Of a stretch of DNA of 64,000 nt, positions 44,801 to 56,200 are shown in pieces. The stretch covers positions 272,746,310 through 272,810,309 of the forward strand of contig JARDYH010000002.1 of the NCBI GenBank assembly GCA_029215795.1, in the 5' to 3' direction. The position numbers and the translations under genes were made by a program. A model generated the notes under the pieces. It searched no databases and was not told where the DNA came from. It was given only the letters and a program-made list of their open reading frames with translations. This stretch comes from Anniella stebbinsi. Its lineage: Eukaryota; Chordata; Lepidosauria; Squamata; Anniellidae. Each line of letters starts with the position of its first letter. Positions within the stretch are counted from its first letter, which is position 1.

Positions 44801-45653
44801 AGGGCAGGAAAATTTATGGTTTAAGAGTTTGCAATTGGAACAGTGGACACTAAAATGGAAAAAGAAAAATAAGGAGTGTAGAAAGGAAACAAGTTTTGAA
44901 AAGCTAATTGAGGCTAGAGAGAAGGAGGGAGGAAATAAAAGTAAAAGTAAAAAAGGTTTGACGAGTGATATATATAAGATATTACTAGAGGAGGATGAAT
45001 CTCAAGAAATTTTGAAAACAATCTGGGAAGAGGATTTAAAAATTCAAATTAATGGGGACAGATGGGGAAAGATATGGAAATCAAGAACTTTAAAGTTACT
45101 TTCAATAAGGATAAAAGAAAATCAGTATAAAATAATTTGGAGATGGTATCTCACCCCTGTAAGATTACATCAGATAGATAAGAAAATATCAAAGTCTTGC
45201 TGGAGGGGATGTCAGGAGGTGGGGACATATTACCATATGTGGTGGACTTGTGAATATGTTGAAAAATTTTGAGATAGAGTTTTTAAGGAGATAAGTGAGA
45301 TATTAGGTAAGAAGGTAGAAGCAACACCAAATATAGCTTTATTGGGGTTATTTGATAAAGAATATGGTAATAATAATACAAAAGAATTGATAAACAATCT
45401 CCTGACACCAGCGAGATTAATGATAGCTAAAAGTTGGAAAATACAAGGGAATTTTAGTATAGAAGAATGGTATAAAGGAGTGTGGGATATTGCAATTAAT
45501 GATAGATTAACATGTATAATGAAAGTTAAGATGAGATTAACTAAAAAGAATGATTTTGGAAGTATTTGGGGAGTATTTTTAGAATATGTTTTAGAAAAGG
45601 GGAGAGGATGTACACCTTCAAAAGAATCAATGCAATTTTGGAAAATTGTATAA
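41824..45653 (+). pseudogene. L1 ORF2 (endonuclease and reverse transcriptase), broken
   Basis: The start ATG at 41824 follows the ORF1 stop by about 240 bp. Endonuclease: KVNGLG, FLQETYQ, VNVYVPN, MAGDFNMV, SRIDYIF and VSDHAAMS. A run of A at 42833-42845 shifts the frame. RT resumes at 43060: GKSPGVDGLEPEYYK, SCRPISLINQDAKI, CGFIPGRQ, DIFKAFDCVEW, RQGCPLSPILFA, and FADD at 43900-43911. A TGA at 44005 replaces a Trp codon (GLQVN*GKSN). Another shift lies between 44493 and 44571, and another TGA at 45270 interrupts F*DRVF. The C-terminal CWRGCQ...HMWWTC zinc-knuckle-like motif is at about 45200-45255. Catalytic residues survive, reading frame does not. Confidence 0.9.
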
Positions 45654-45792
45654 AATAATAGAGTAAGAAGGTCTCAGGGGAAAGAGAGCACGGGGGGTTG
45701 TAGAGGGTTTTATAAGTATTGTGTTTATTTTTTGTGATATATATGTTAAAAATTAATAAAATTATTACTAAAAAAACACATTACAAATGGAA

Positions 45793-46319
45793 AAGCATTG
45801 CAGGCCTGCACTCTTCGTTCACCAATCATTTACAGCTTGGTGATTGAGGCTACTAGCTTGTTTATTACTGCTATTTGAAGCAGTCTTCGCTGCCTTTTAA
45901 GAGCAAGAAGTGTTGTGGCAGCGGAGCAGGCAGTGCTTCTTAGAAACCCAAAAGCTGCAGCTTGCCAGCAGATCACACTAACATTCTGCTAACTGTTGCT
46001 CTGCATGCCACCTTGAGAGTGTTCAGGAGCAAGCTAAGGAAAAGCATGGAAAACGTGCTGTCATTTTGATGGAGCTTGCCAGCTTGCACCTCAATACTAA
46101 AGTGATGCATAGCTGTGCCACTGCAGAAAGAAAAGGCTTGGACCAACATAGATTTAGTAGTGTATGGGGCAGGGCTGGCCCAAGACGTTTTGCTACCTGA
46201 AGCAAAGGACAAAATGTTGCTTCTTCTCATGCCATGTGCAAAAGCTGATCAAACTGGCAGCTGAATCTTTCTAGAAGTTAGCGTCCTCCATTGCGCTTGA
46301 GGGCAACAGGTTAGTTTAG
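45793..46319. other. No recognised feature
   Basis: Unassigned. GGGGCAGGGCTGGCCCAAG at 46167 resembles a hAT end with AAGACGTTTTGCTACC following, but a partner end is missing. Confidence 0.4.
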
Positions 46320-46324
46320 GGGGT

Positions 46325-46860
46325 TCTAGTTTAGGCTGACCACTTCTGCTGAGCTAAACAACCCTGGGATATTCCTTCCCTGGGTTGTTTATTGTGACTC
46401 TAAACCTGGAATTGGTGATTGTTAGGGGGAAAACAACCCAGACTTGTAACTTATGGTTTGCTCTCTAGCAACCTGCAATTCCAGGGTCTGACATTATGGC
46501 CAGATCTACACCAAGCAGGATATAGCAGTTTGAAAATGGTATATAAAAGGCAGGAGCCACACCAAGCAGGATATAGCAGTATATGGTATGTGTCATGAGC
46601 CCCAACAGTTGTCAGTGCACTTCAATACTGCTATAAAGCAGTAGTGTAGCTCCTGCCTTTTATATACTGCTTTCATACCACTGTCATACTGCTATACCCT
46701 GCTTGGTGTAGATCTGGCCTTTGATAAACAAACTGGTGCAGTTGTCTCTGGTTGTTTAACTCAGTGGGAGCAAGTAGGTGGGAGCTGGCACACTCACTCA
46801 TTCCTGCTTCATTATCAGTAATCCTTGGTGAACAAACCATGGGTTGTTTTTGACATGCAA
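46325..46860. mobile_element. Older MITE interrupted by a palindromic MITE
   Basis: The left part carries CTAAACAACCCTGGGATATTCC and the right part AACAAACCATGGGTTGTTT, which are roughly inverted AACAACC-type blocks. The GGCCAGATCTACACC element 46498-46719 sits between them. Confidence 0.4.
46498..46719. mobile_element. Palindromic MITE, GGCCAGATCTACACC family
   Basis: Ends GGCCAGATCTACACCAAGC and its exact reverse complement GCTTGGTGTAGATCTGGCC. The centre holds CAACAGTTGTCAGTGCAC. The left arm has an internal partial duplication (CACACCAAGCAGG at 46559). Relatives: 27209-27358 and 62828-62936. Target duplication not resolved. Confidence 0.78.
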
Positions 46861-48110
46861 ACCAGATCAATCTTTATTGTGAAAGACATATAAAAGAAAT
46901 TTGGAAAAGCCAAAACAAACAAACCAAAAATTTCATATTTATACAAAGGGAAAGAATTGGAACCCAAACGGTTAAATAAAATTCACACAGGAAACCGCAA
47001 ACTACGAAACGGAAGAGAGAGCTTGTATGGATCTATAACAAAAGGATAAATAGCTTTAGTAGCAATACTTTTTTGTGAGGCAAACATGGGGAATAAACAG
47101 CAAATCTGACTTCAAGCTAATAAAGACAGGATTTTGCCAGTCTCAAAGGCAAGTAGACAAGAGATTGCAGGCAAATATAGAAAGCCGTCTGCCAGAACCG
47201 GACTTAAGACATCTGTCTTTTAAAATGCAGTTTTTAATCATTTTAACTACAGTTCATTTTACGTGCTGGCTAAGCATAACCATTAAAGAGAACTTGTTCT
47301 CTTTTTCCACTGTTTTCCTTTAAAAAGAAAAAAAGAATGTGTCAAAAATGCTAGCTCCTGAGAACTGTCTCGGCAGCTACTGTTACAGCAAAGTTCTATT
47401 TAATTATAAGTATAATGAAGGATTAGAAATAAAGAAGTGCCTTGTTCTAAGAAACCCTATTTCTCTATTCCTCAGGTGTACCCTGTCCATTTCAACTTAG
47501 CATGCCCTTTAATCCCAATATTGATAAGAGCTGACCTACATGTGATGCTAAAATAGCAATTCCATGAAGGCTTTTAAAATTGGAAGTAGCAGCCATTGGT
47601 GCAAGCGTGAGGGGGGTGTTTTAGTGCACAGTGTGCTGAGCACAAGAGATTAATCTTTCCTTCCTGGCCGTAGTCCCAACAAAATTCAGCCCTCTAAAGT
47701 TTGCCCATGAGAGGGAAGCTTCCATTGGAGCAGGGAGTTCATCAGGGCTGCAGCCAGGAGGGAAAGGGTTACACAAAAGCACTGTTGTTCCAATCCTGAT
47801 TGCTCCATAACATATACCTGTTAATTACTATTGAAATACCACTTAAATAAACATTTATGGAGCCACAAGTGACCTGTTTAGTGTCATGTGCACTTTGGCC
47901 CATAGTCTTTGATGGGCATGAAAAGGCTGAATAGGAGGAGATTGCAGTTGGTGATTCTATGCATTGTTATATATTATTTATTGTTATTATGACTAGGCCA
48001 TCATTGTCAGTGTGATGCTTGTACAGAATTGTGTCTCCTCCCAAGGAAGTGAAAATATAAAACATACATGGGGGAGTAGTGGGAAGGAGGGTGCGAGAGA
48101 AGAGGGCATG
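46861..48110. other. No recognised feature
   Basis: Unassigned AT-rich sequence. Confidence 0.45.
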
Positions 48111-48340
48111 CAGCACCTGGTGAAATTCCCTCGTCATCACAACATTTAAAGCCACACGAGCCCTGCCTTCATTTGTATCTGGTCATGCTAAGTGGGGCTC
48201 CTACAGCTTTCACTGTGGTGATGAAGAGGAAAATTTCACCAGGTGCTGCATGCATACAAGCGACATCTGCTGAAATTCCCCTTTCTATACAAATGTTAAA
48301 GATACAGGAGCCCTGTCCTCCTTTCCATAGGGTCATCCTA
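48111..48340. mobile_element. Truncated MITE, TAGGCTGACC family, copy D
   Basis: The middle and right arm of the palindromic MITE are present: TGGTGAAATTCCCTCGTCATC, AATTTCACCAGGTGCTGCATG, and right end GGGTCATCCTA. The left arm is missing, and no duplication is detectable. Confidence 0.7.
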
Positions 48341-49261
48341 ATGTAGGCAAGTGCTATTAAATTGTTGGAAACTTCCTTGCAGATGAGAATAAGGAAGAAG
48401 AGGATGTCAAAACCCCTATTCAGGTATTATTAAACCCATTTACTTCCAAATGTGAATGGGGAATGAGGCTGTGCCATGTAGCCCGTCCCCAGAGTTACAC
48501 ATCATTCCCCCTATGCATGTACAGCAGGGGAGGGTAACCTCTGGTACATAGGCTTAATCTAGCCCATGGGTTGAGCAATCTGCACCTTGGAGGGTTCGGC
48601 TCCCTCTCCAAACCTCATCTCATGGCCTGGGGAGAGGAACCCCCTTGCTATCTCTCATCTCTGCTCAGAGACAACGAGGGAAAAACCCTTTGTTCTCTTT
48701 GACCTAAGGTTGGAGATAACAAGGGGGGGGGGTGCCCACATGCTCAGATGGAATTTGCAGGACCGGGGGCTTCTAGGCCCCATCTGGGTCCTTTTCCACC
48801 CCACTTATATTCTGGAACACTTAGAGAGCCCCCATAATAGAGGGGAGTCTCCTCTTCACAAAGTCACCCTCCATGTGTGAAAGGTGACAGACGTGATGTC
48901 AGCATGCCCCCACTCCTTGTGTGTTTATTATACCCATTATCAGAACATCTGAATTGGGCTAGAACTGCTGATGTTTCATACTCCCTAGCAAGAATTCTCC
49001 TGGGGTTATTTTTCCTAGCAGGGTCTGCTGGCACAGTTTATAGTGTCATAAGCAAGTGGAAGCCTGAAAGAGTGGAGAAGTGAGTACATAATATGCTTCT
49101 CTTCTGCTCTCCATACACTCCTGCTAATCTGTTCTAGAGAGCAAAATGTTCTCTCATTGTTCTGCACACAGCTGCTGAGGAAATCTCTTATCTGAGGAGT
49201 CTGCAGCCAAATAGAATGAAAGCCCAGATGAAAGCAGGCAGTCTGGCATTACTTCTGGCTT
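48341..49261. other. Mostly unassigned; possible hAT end
   Basis: CAGGGGAGGGTAACCTCTGG (48523) looks like a hAT left end. No matching right end was found. Confidence 0.35.
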
Positions 49262-49631
49262 CAGGGTGGCCATATGTCCTCTTTTGCACAGGACAGTTAT
49301 TACTTTGAAGGGCTGCCAGAGAACAGTCCTCTATTTTGAAGGCATCCTCTTTTTGAAGGGCTATCCAGCCCAAGGCAAGTTTAAAGGTAAAGAGCCACCA
49401 GAAGGAAGAGCCCAGAGGCCTTGCAGTTACCCATCAACAGCACCTGGACAGCAGTCAGGTCGAGGCACACAGGTTACTTGTCTTCCACAGAATGGTGAAA
49501 TGTTCTATTTGTATTATAATGATTATTTCTAAATTTGTATCTCTCTATATAAATTAGCATAAGCAAATTTTATGCAAGGATGTGTCTTCTTTTGTCCTCC
49601 TTTTTGGTCCATGGTATTTGGTTGGCTAGTG
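49262..49631. mobile_element. Possible hAT-like element
   Basis: Left CAGGGTGGCCATATGTCCTC; right TTTTTGGTCCATGG then TTGGCTA. The two ends are weak inverted repeats, with GTCCTC blocks at both sides. No clean duplication. Confidence 0.35.
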
Positions 49632-49918
49632 TTTTTTGTGGGGCGGGGGATTCACAAGTGGGCAACCTATCTGGCTCATCATGCTGAACTCAGCTCACCA
49701 GCTATGAACTCAGATGTTATGCAATAGAGATGAGTGATTCTTTGAGTATTCTAATGCCCCCCAGTCCCCCTCCAATTACCAATGGCAGAAATGGATGGGC
49801 GAGACATCCGTTTCTCACCAATGTTCCTGAGTCTTGTAGATCTAGTCCCCGTCTCTGGCAAGAAAAGAGAATCAGCTGGGGATTAGAACGGTCTCATCCT
49901 GTCTCCTTCATGCTCCAA

Positions 49919-49926
49919 TGTAGATA

Positions 49927-49962
<36 letters not shown>

Positions 49963-50003
49963 AGAAGATAGATAGATGAGAGAGAGAGAGAGAGAGAGAG
50001 AGA
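49919..50003. repeat. Compound microsatellite (GATA, GAT, GA)
   Basis: Consecutive TAGA/GATA, GAT and AG runs. They create low-complexity serine frames on the minus strand. Confidence 0.9.
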
Positions 50004-50129
50004 AATTTGATATATGCATTCACACAGGCAGATCCTATGCATTGGAAAGCAAAGGAGGTGGGATGGGAAAAGAATTTTCAAGCGCAGAAGAGAAGGACTT
50101 CCTGGTGTCTGCCATGTATTTTGTATTGA

Positions 50130-50700
50130 TTTATAAATTCTTGAGCAGTCTCTCATCCCTAATAGAGCTTCCCAAGGCAGCATACAATTAAAAAATTAAG
50201 AGCTTGCCTATAACTGAACGAAGAAGGGGCCAGACTGATTTCCTTTGGGAGAGAGTTCAAAGGTAGGCTGACCATATGAAAAGGAGGACAAGGCTCCTGT
50301 AACTTTAACAGTTGTAGAGAAAAGGGAATTTCAGCCAGTGTCATTTGTATGCAATTAGTTCCTGGTGAAATCCCCTCTTCATCACAACAGTTAAAGTTGC
50401 AGGCACTATACTAGAGTGACCACATACAAAAGAAGGAAGGGCCCCTGCAACTTTAACTGTTGTGATGAAGAGGGAATTTCACCAGGATCTAATTGTATAC
50501 AAATGACACTGGCTGAAATTCCCTTTTCTCTACAACTGTTAAAGTTACATGAGCCCTGTCCTCCTTTTCATATGGTCAGCCTATTCAAAGGCGAGATACT
50601 GTCACAGAGAAGGCCCCTATCCCCAGCCATCAGCCAGGGCACCTAGGGCCACTTGGAGGCTGCACCCCTTGCTTTCCAGAAATAACATAAAGCCAAGGGG
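50130..50700 (-). mobile_element. Reverse-strand L2/CR1-clade fragment, interrupted
   Basis: The flanks 50130-50263 and 50592-50700 read as the antisense of the LINE 3' region: TTCCTTTGGGAGAGAGTTC, then, after the insertion, TACTGTCACAGAGAAGGCCCC. The MITE 50264-50583 splits it. Confidence 0.6.
50264..50583. mobile_element. Palindromic hAT-like MITE, TAGGCTGACC family, copy C
   Basis: Ends TAGGCTGACCATATG and its exact reverse complement, arms extended by AAAAGGAGGACA. A perfect 8-bp direct repeat TTCAAAGG flanks it (50256-50263 and 50584-50591). It is the best-preserved member of the family in this window and sits inside an L2 fragment. Confidence 0.92.
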
Positions 50701-50883
50701 GAAATCATGGTAGCCCAGCTATTGGCCAGAGAAGGAGCAGTTGCAGGGAGTTTCCTTCCCCTCCCTGTTGGGAAGAACACCCGGCCCAAACTGACAATTG
50801 CTCTGGGACTGCAGAAGGTAGAGGAAAGAATACCTGGCCTCATCCATCAGCTGAAGGTAAATGATCCAACAATTGCTACTCAA

Positions 50884-52469
50884 GCAAGAACACCACTGAA
50901 GATCAGCCTGGCTCAAAGTATTGTAACTGATCTCCCTTCTCTTCCCTTTCTCTCCACTTCCCTTACCTTGTGTGTTTTGTCATTTTAGCTTGTAAGCCTG
51001 TTGGCAAAGCCAGTCTTTCCTTAGACGGATGTCTGGAAAGCAGGATAAAAAAGGCAGTGAAATGGGCAGTGGCACTGCTAATATTGCCAAGTGCACAAAG
51101 TCTGCCTGAGAAATTGCCACTCAGTTTGCATATTTTGTCTGTATATAAGGTGTTGTGTCTCTTCTAGACAGAAAAGGCAAATGACAATGTGATTCTGTTA
51201 ATGCATTAAAATGTGATAAACTCATTAAGGTGGAGTTTAAAGGGGGATTGGAAATCCACACAAATTTGAATACCAAGGTTTTTTTAAAAAAAAATTAAAA
51301 TTAAAATTAAGAAATTAGTTGCTCCCATTTTAAATATAATGAGAATTCTAGGCCAGTCCCCCATGAACACTTCTGCCTACCTATCCTTCATTTTTTAAGG
51401 ACACTTTTCACCCCCTTCCAAGCTTTTGTTCTTGGACAAATGTGGCAAATACAATGGAAACTGTACAAAAGGCACTTGCCTATAATGCTTACCAATCAAC
51501 CAGATAAGCTGTCCATTTAGTCGGACACCTACGGAAGCTGTTTTTCCCTTTCATCCCTTTCAGAGTTCATAAAGAAATCGACAGCAGCCCATTTGCCACT
51601 AAAGTGTGCTTTATTGTTGTTTCAAATTAGCCATATTAGACGAAAAGTGGAAGAGTACAAAAAGTGATGTTCAGAGGCAGTGCATGGAAGATAATGGGCC
51701 AATGCACTTAAGGACACTGGTGAGATTGGAATCCTAAAGAGCCTGTACAGCTACCTCTTTCTACTACTAAGAGTAATGTCAGAATATTCATGTCATTGTA
51801 TTACTCTGTGGTTGCATTCAGGAAATGAAATAGCCCTATAGCTTTGCCCTAACGGTTTTTCCTACAGGATTCAATTTTCCATGGAATGAGAAAGTCACAA
51901 TGCCCTGCAATGTCATATTGTTGGCAACATAATCCTGCACTAGACAAATTGTCCAGCAGTCACATGTACCTCTGGTGTGCCAGAACATGTACATCAGGTT
52001 TCGATACCTCCAACCCCATTAGCATTTTACAATAGCATTTGCATGCTGTATCTATGAGAAATTGAGGACACATTATTTGCAGTCAAAGGGCATGAGCATG
52101 TGGAGTACTAATGGTCCTACCAAGAGGGATTTCTCTCTATTTTTGTTCACACATAAGGGCAGAGAGAACTGGACCTAGAATACTACAGTCCCTACACAGA
52201 CTAACTATCCATAGCCTAACTATAATCAATCTGTGGAATGATTAAGGAAGCTTGCCTCCATTCCCCATAGAAAACTATATATGCAGCAACAAAAAGTGGA
52301 AAGTGCAAACAAGAGTCTTGGAAGGTGAATGGTTGAATGAAATACGGGATTTTGCTATTATGGCAAAATGAATGCATTATGTTAGAACAGCAGAAAAAGG
52401 ACAAAGAGAGGACACATTTGCAGAAATTTGAACATACTTTATTAACTTTTGTAGAAGTAACACTGAGCT
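50884..52469. other. No recognised feature
   Basis: Unassigned AT-rich sequence with no recognisable exon. Confidence 0.45.
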
Positions 52470-52990
52470 GATCTACACTCTAGCTTTGTAACATTTCATA
52501 AGGGTTACAAAACTCTTTGGGCCACATGACGCACCCCCTTGCACGATGTATACCCGAGGTTTTTTAAAACTCACTTCAGCTATATACAACAGTTTTTACT
52601 TTTAATAAATCATTTTAAGTAAAATAATGTGTCCTTCCTTACCGTTTGTGATTTGTGGGGGCAGTGCTTTATTTACCGGTGCCCAAATGCTTAGCAGTTG
52701 ATTGGTGGGGAAGAAAGAGGGGCTAAGGAGGAAGTGGGTGACTGAACTACAGCACTCACAATGCTTAGCCCTATACTCATTGAAAGCTAGGGAATGAAAG
52801 GGGAACTAAGGAGGAAGTGGGCTACTGAACTAAAGCACTCACAATACTTTGCCCTAAACTCATTGTAAAAACGAAACAGAAAGAGACAGACAGAAGAGTG
52901 TCAGACCACACGCACCACTTTGAAGACTAAATAATTTTTCTCCTGTAACGTGAGTACTCCTTAATGTGGCCTAAAACTTTTTACAACTCA
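52470..52990. mobile_element. Possible MITE with GGCCACAT blocks
   Basis: TTTGTAACATTTCATAAGGG and GGGCCACATGACGC on the left pair loosely with AATGTGGCCTAAAACTTTT on the right. GGAAGTGGGTGACTGAACTA and GGAAGTGGGCTACTGAACTA (about 52730, 52816) form a direct internal duplication of about 85 bp. Confidence 0.4.
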
Positions 52991-53002
52991 CCTATTTGAA
53001 AC

Positions 53003-54000
53003 TAGGGATGTGTATCGTATTGTTAAAATGTCGGATAACGATACAATAAGGTTGTTATCAAACATCCGATTAACGATAACGATACGATAAAAAAAACTCC
53101 GATAAATGTCTGATCCGAAAATTTTCAGCGCGATTATATCGGATTTTTTCGGATTACCAGACCACCATATAAATAAACCTATAACTTCTGTATTTTCAAA
53201 GTTAGAGGCTTGAAACTTGGCACAGTGCTTATAGGGTATGCCTAAGTATGTGTATAAAATTTGAGATCCATCCCTCCAACCCTCGATTTTATATGAATTT
53301 ATTAAAGATCGTTTAAGTTCTGATAGGTCAGAATGACAACTCACCACGTGCGTTCATTCAGACCTGTCAAAAAGTTGCAGGATCTTTTTAAAAAATCATA
53401 TAAAATACAGGGGTGGAGGGATTGATCTGAAATTTGGCACATATGTGTAGCAAGATGTGCTATACATGTGTATGAAATTTGAGTTCAATCACTCTAATCC
53501 TCGATTTTATATGAATTTATTAAAGTTCGTGCAACTTTATTGACAGCGGGTTGAACGGGTCTCCGTGCTGTCATCTTGCTGTCTGCTTTTTTTCCCCATA
53601 GGCTTGCATTGGAGGAAACACATACATAACTTTTTTATTTGAAATGATAAAGACATGAAACTTGGGGAGCCAGGACTAGCAAGATCCAACCTGCAATGTC
53701 CAAAAAGTTTAATGTCTCTATCTTTTCAAATTAAAAAGTTATAGGGGGTCTCCCAAAAACCCCACCCCCACTATAACTTCTTCATTTTTAAAGATAAAAA
53801 CTTGAAACTTGTGGGACATTGAAGATGGGATCTGGCTGGTCATTTGTGGGGAAAAAATCAGAGCAATTGCTCAAATCCTTGATTTTCTTTAATTTTTTTT
53901 AAGAGCGTGCTCGTTCTGAAAGCTGGTTGACCTGGCCTCAGCTTTCAGAAGGAGCATGATCTTTAAAAAATTCATAGAAAACTGAGGGTTTGAGCAACTG
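53003..54000. mobile_element. Relative of the 25-kb nested-palindrome element, right end lost
   Basis: Left end TAGGGATGTGTATCG followed by GATAACGATAC-type repeats. The body carries CCTATAACTTCTGTATTTTC, TAAGTATGTGTATAAAATTTG and CCCTCGATTTTATATGAATT, as at 25357-26211. It then has further TATAACTT units (53628, 53762) and a CCCCATAGGCTTGCATTGG block (53593) typical of the GATCC-rich elements. The right terminus runs into a GT microsatellite and is missing. Confidence 0.7.
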
Positions 54001-54007
54001 TGTATAA

Positions 54008-54017
<10 letters not shown>

Positions 54018-54041
<24 letters not shown>
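54018..54041. repeat. (GT)n microsatellite
   Basis: Uninterrupted GT run at the broken right edge of the preceding element. Confidence 0.9.
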
Positions 54042-54046
<5 letters not shown>

Positions 54047-54178
54047 ATAATCATTGTTCTAAATATTGACAACATGAACATGATGTTGACTTTTTCAAGG
54101 TTTAACTTTTTGATATCTTTAAATATTTCAAGGTGTGAATTATTTTTTAAAATAATTATGCTGGCAAAATCAAACATG

Positions 54179-54179
<1 letters not shown>

Positions 54180-54211
<32 letters not shown>
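54180..54211. repeat. (GT)n microsatellite
   Basis: Uninterrupted GT run. Together with the previous tract it makes the poly-Cys/Val frames in this area. Confidence 0.9.
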
Positions 54212-54215
<4 letters not shown>

Positions 54216-55496
54216 AACACTATATTGTCCCTCCCTGTATATATCTAGGAGCAGAGGAACGACCCTTCTTGACTCAGATCATTCCCATATCATTAAAATT
54301 ACAATGCCTCTTATTATTTGCTGCAATGCATCAAATTTGAGAAACATCTGTAACAAAAGTGCTTTTGGACAGCAGGATGAAGAACATCTGAGGGTTTGTT
54401 TTTCTTTGAATCTCTGTTCTTGAAACATGAAAGAAGAGGTTGATCAACAAAACAGAATTTCAAATGAAATAATTAAACCTTTCCTTTTTTTTTCTTTTTT
54501 CTTTCCAAAGTCAAAATAAGGATAGACAAAAACAACAGATCCTCTAGGACTACAATATGAAGAACAGCAAAAAAATAAGGTAAGGGAGTATAATGAATAC
54601 ACGTACTAACTACAATATTCATCAAATAAATGTTTGATCCATTTTAGGATCAAAGCTTCTCTTAAAATCTCATTAAAATGAAGATAAAATATTGTTCTTT
54701 TTTTAAAAAAATGATTGACATGCTAATAAAAAAAATCAGCCTTTTTTGTTGTTTAATGTCCTGTTATCAGTATTTGACAGAACAAATTGATGAACTTTTT
54801 TGCTTTTATGCCGCTGAGTGGATATTTGTTGTGGTAGGGAAATGTTACATAAATGAATTGTGGTAGGGAAATTGTGGTAGGGAAATGTTACATAAATTAA
54901 AAAGATTTGTAGACCATAGACTATATGCTAGATCATATGCACTGTTTGCTTGGAATATTCTGCAGCATTTCCACCTAGCAAGATATAACATCTGATGATC
55001 AATGTACAATAGTTTCTTACACAACAATCATTATTGTTGCCTTTAATACCTAAGAATCTACCCTTCTAAATCAATTAGCCAAAGGTCCACTGATTTCAGT
55101 GGCTATTACATGTACCCTCATATACCTTTGGTCTGGGACATATGTAATGGGAGCATAGGAGTGTGCGAGGGGTGTGCTGGGTGTGCCTAATGTCTCAAGC
55201 AATATGCACCAAACTGAGAGGGCCATTGAGTAGGGACCCAGAGGGGGATCCAGAAGCAGTGGGAATGGTCCTCCAGCCAGTGTCATCTCCTTGTTCCCTA
55301 CTACCTCACCTGCAATGACCCTCCCATTGTCAGGCAAGTCAGGAGTAGGGCATCAGTGTCTACAGTGTTTAATAAATAAATGAATAAAAATAATGTACTT
55401 TATGCTTGAGTATTCAATAAATGTTTGCCTCAAAAAAATATCCCTAGGTGCACAACCTAATGAAATGAGCTGTGCACGCCTATGATGGGTGTGTGT
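54212..55496. other. No recognised feature
   Basis: Unassigned. A short direct duplication of GTGGTAGGGAAATGTTACAT lies at 54830-54895. Confidence 0.45.
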
Positions 55497-56200
55497 AGCC
55501 TAGCTACAGTTATCCATGCTCTCATAACCTCTCGTTTGGATTACTGCAATGCATTATATGTGGGACTGCCTTTGAAAACGGTCCGGAAACTTCAGCTGGT
55601 ACAAAGCAGGGCAGACAGACTGTTAACAGGGACTGGCCAATGAGACCACATTGCGCCAGTCCTTTTCCAGCTTCACTGGCTGCCAGTCCAGGTCCGGGCC
55701 CAATTCAAAGTGCTGGTTACTAACATTTAAAGCAATAAATGGCTTGGGGCCAGGTTATCTGAAGGAACGCCTCCTCCCATATGTACCTGCCCAGACCCTA
55801 AGATCATCTACAGGGGTCCTTCTCTGTGAGCCCCTGCCAAAGGAAGTGAGGCAGGTGGCCACTTGGAGGAGGGCTTTCTCTGCTGTGGCACCCTGGCTAT
55901 GGAATGAGTTCCCCAGAGAGGTTCGCCTGGCACCAACTTTGCACTCCTTTCGTCGCCAGGTGAAGACCTTTTTACTCTCCCAGCATTTTAACTGCTAAAT
56001 TAACTCAATTTTAACCCTTCCTGTTTTAAATTTGTATTTTAATCTGTATTAATCTCTGCTACTTGGTTTTATTCTGGCTGTGTTCTTATATTGTATGTGA
56101 TTTTGTGTTTTTATATTGTTGTTTGTTTTATATTTCTTAAAATGATTTCATGGTTTTAATTTTTGTGAACTGCTCAGAAAGGTTCAGCTATTGAAAAATT
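55497..56200 (+). mobile_element. 5'-truncated L2/CR1-clade LINE, second subfamily
   Basis: It begins in the region SLDYCNALYVGLP and continues VRKLQLVQSRADRLLTG, FQLHWLPVQVRAQFKVL. It then shifts frame into the open stretch 55651-55998, containing KAINGLGPGYLKERLLPY and RRAFSAVAPWLWNEFPREVRLAPTL. The 3' UTR ends near a TTTTTGTGAACTGCTCAGAAAGG block. It differs from the 16-kb LINE enough to be another subfamily. It lacks catalytic domains and is inactive. Confidence 0.85.

Larger units (their letters stand above)
40260..45779 (+). mobile_element. Full-length L1 retrotransposon, inactive
   Basis: A perfect 13-bp direct repeat ATTACAAATGGAA flanks the element (40247-40259 and 45780-45792). The start is GGGGGCGGAGCG, a GC-rich 5' UTR start, and the end is a 3' UTR with AATAAAATTATTACTAAAAAAA. 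Between lie ORF1 and ORF2. The coding strand is strongly A-rich, as usual for L1. At 5520 bp it has the length of a complete reptilian L1. Both ORFs are broken by frameshifts and stops. Confidence 0.92.

Noticed and set aside
54017..54423. Cys/Val-rich small proteins
   Set aside because: They are translations of GT microsatellites.
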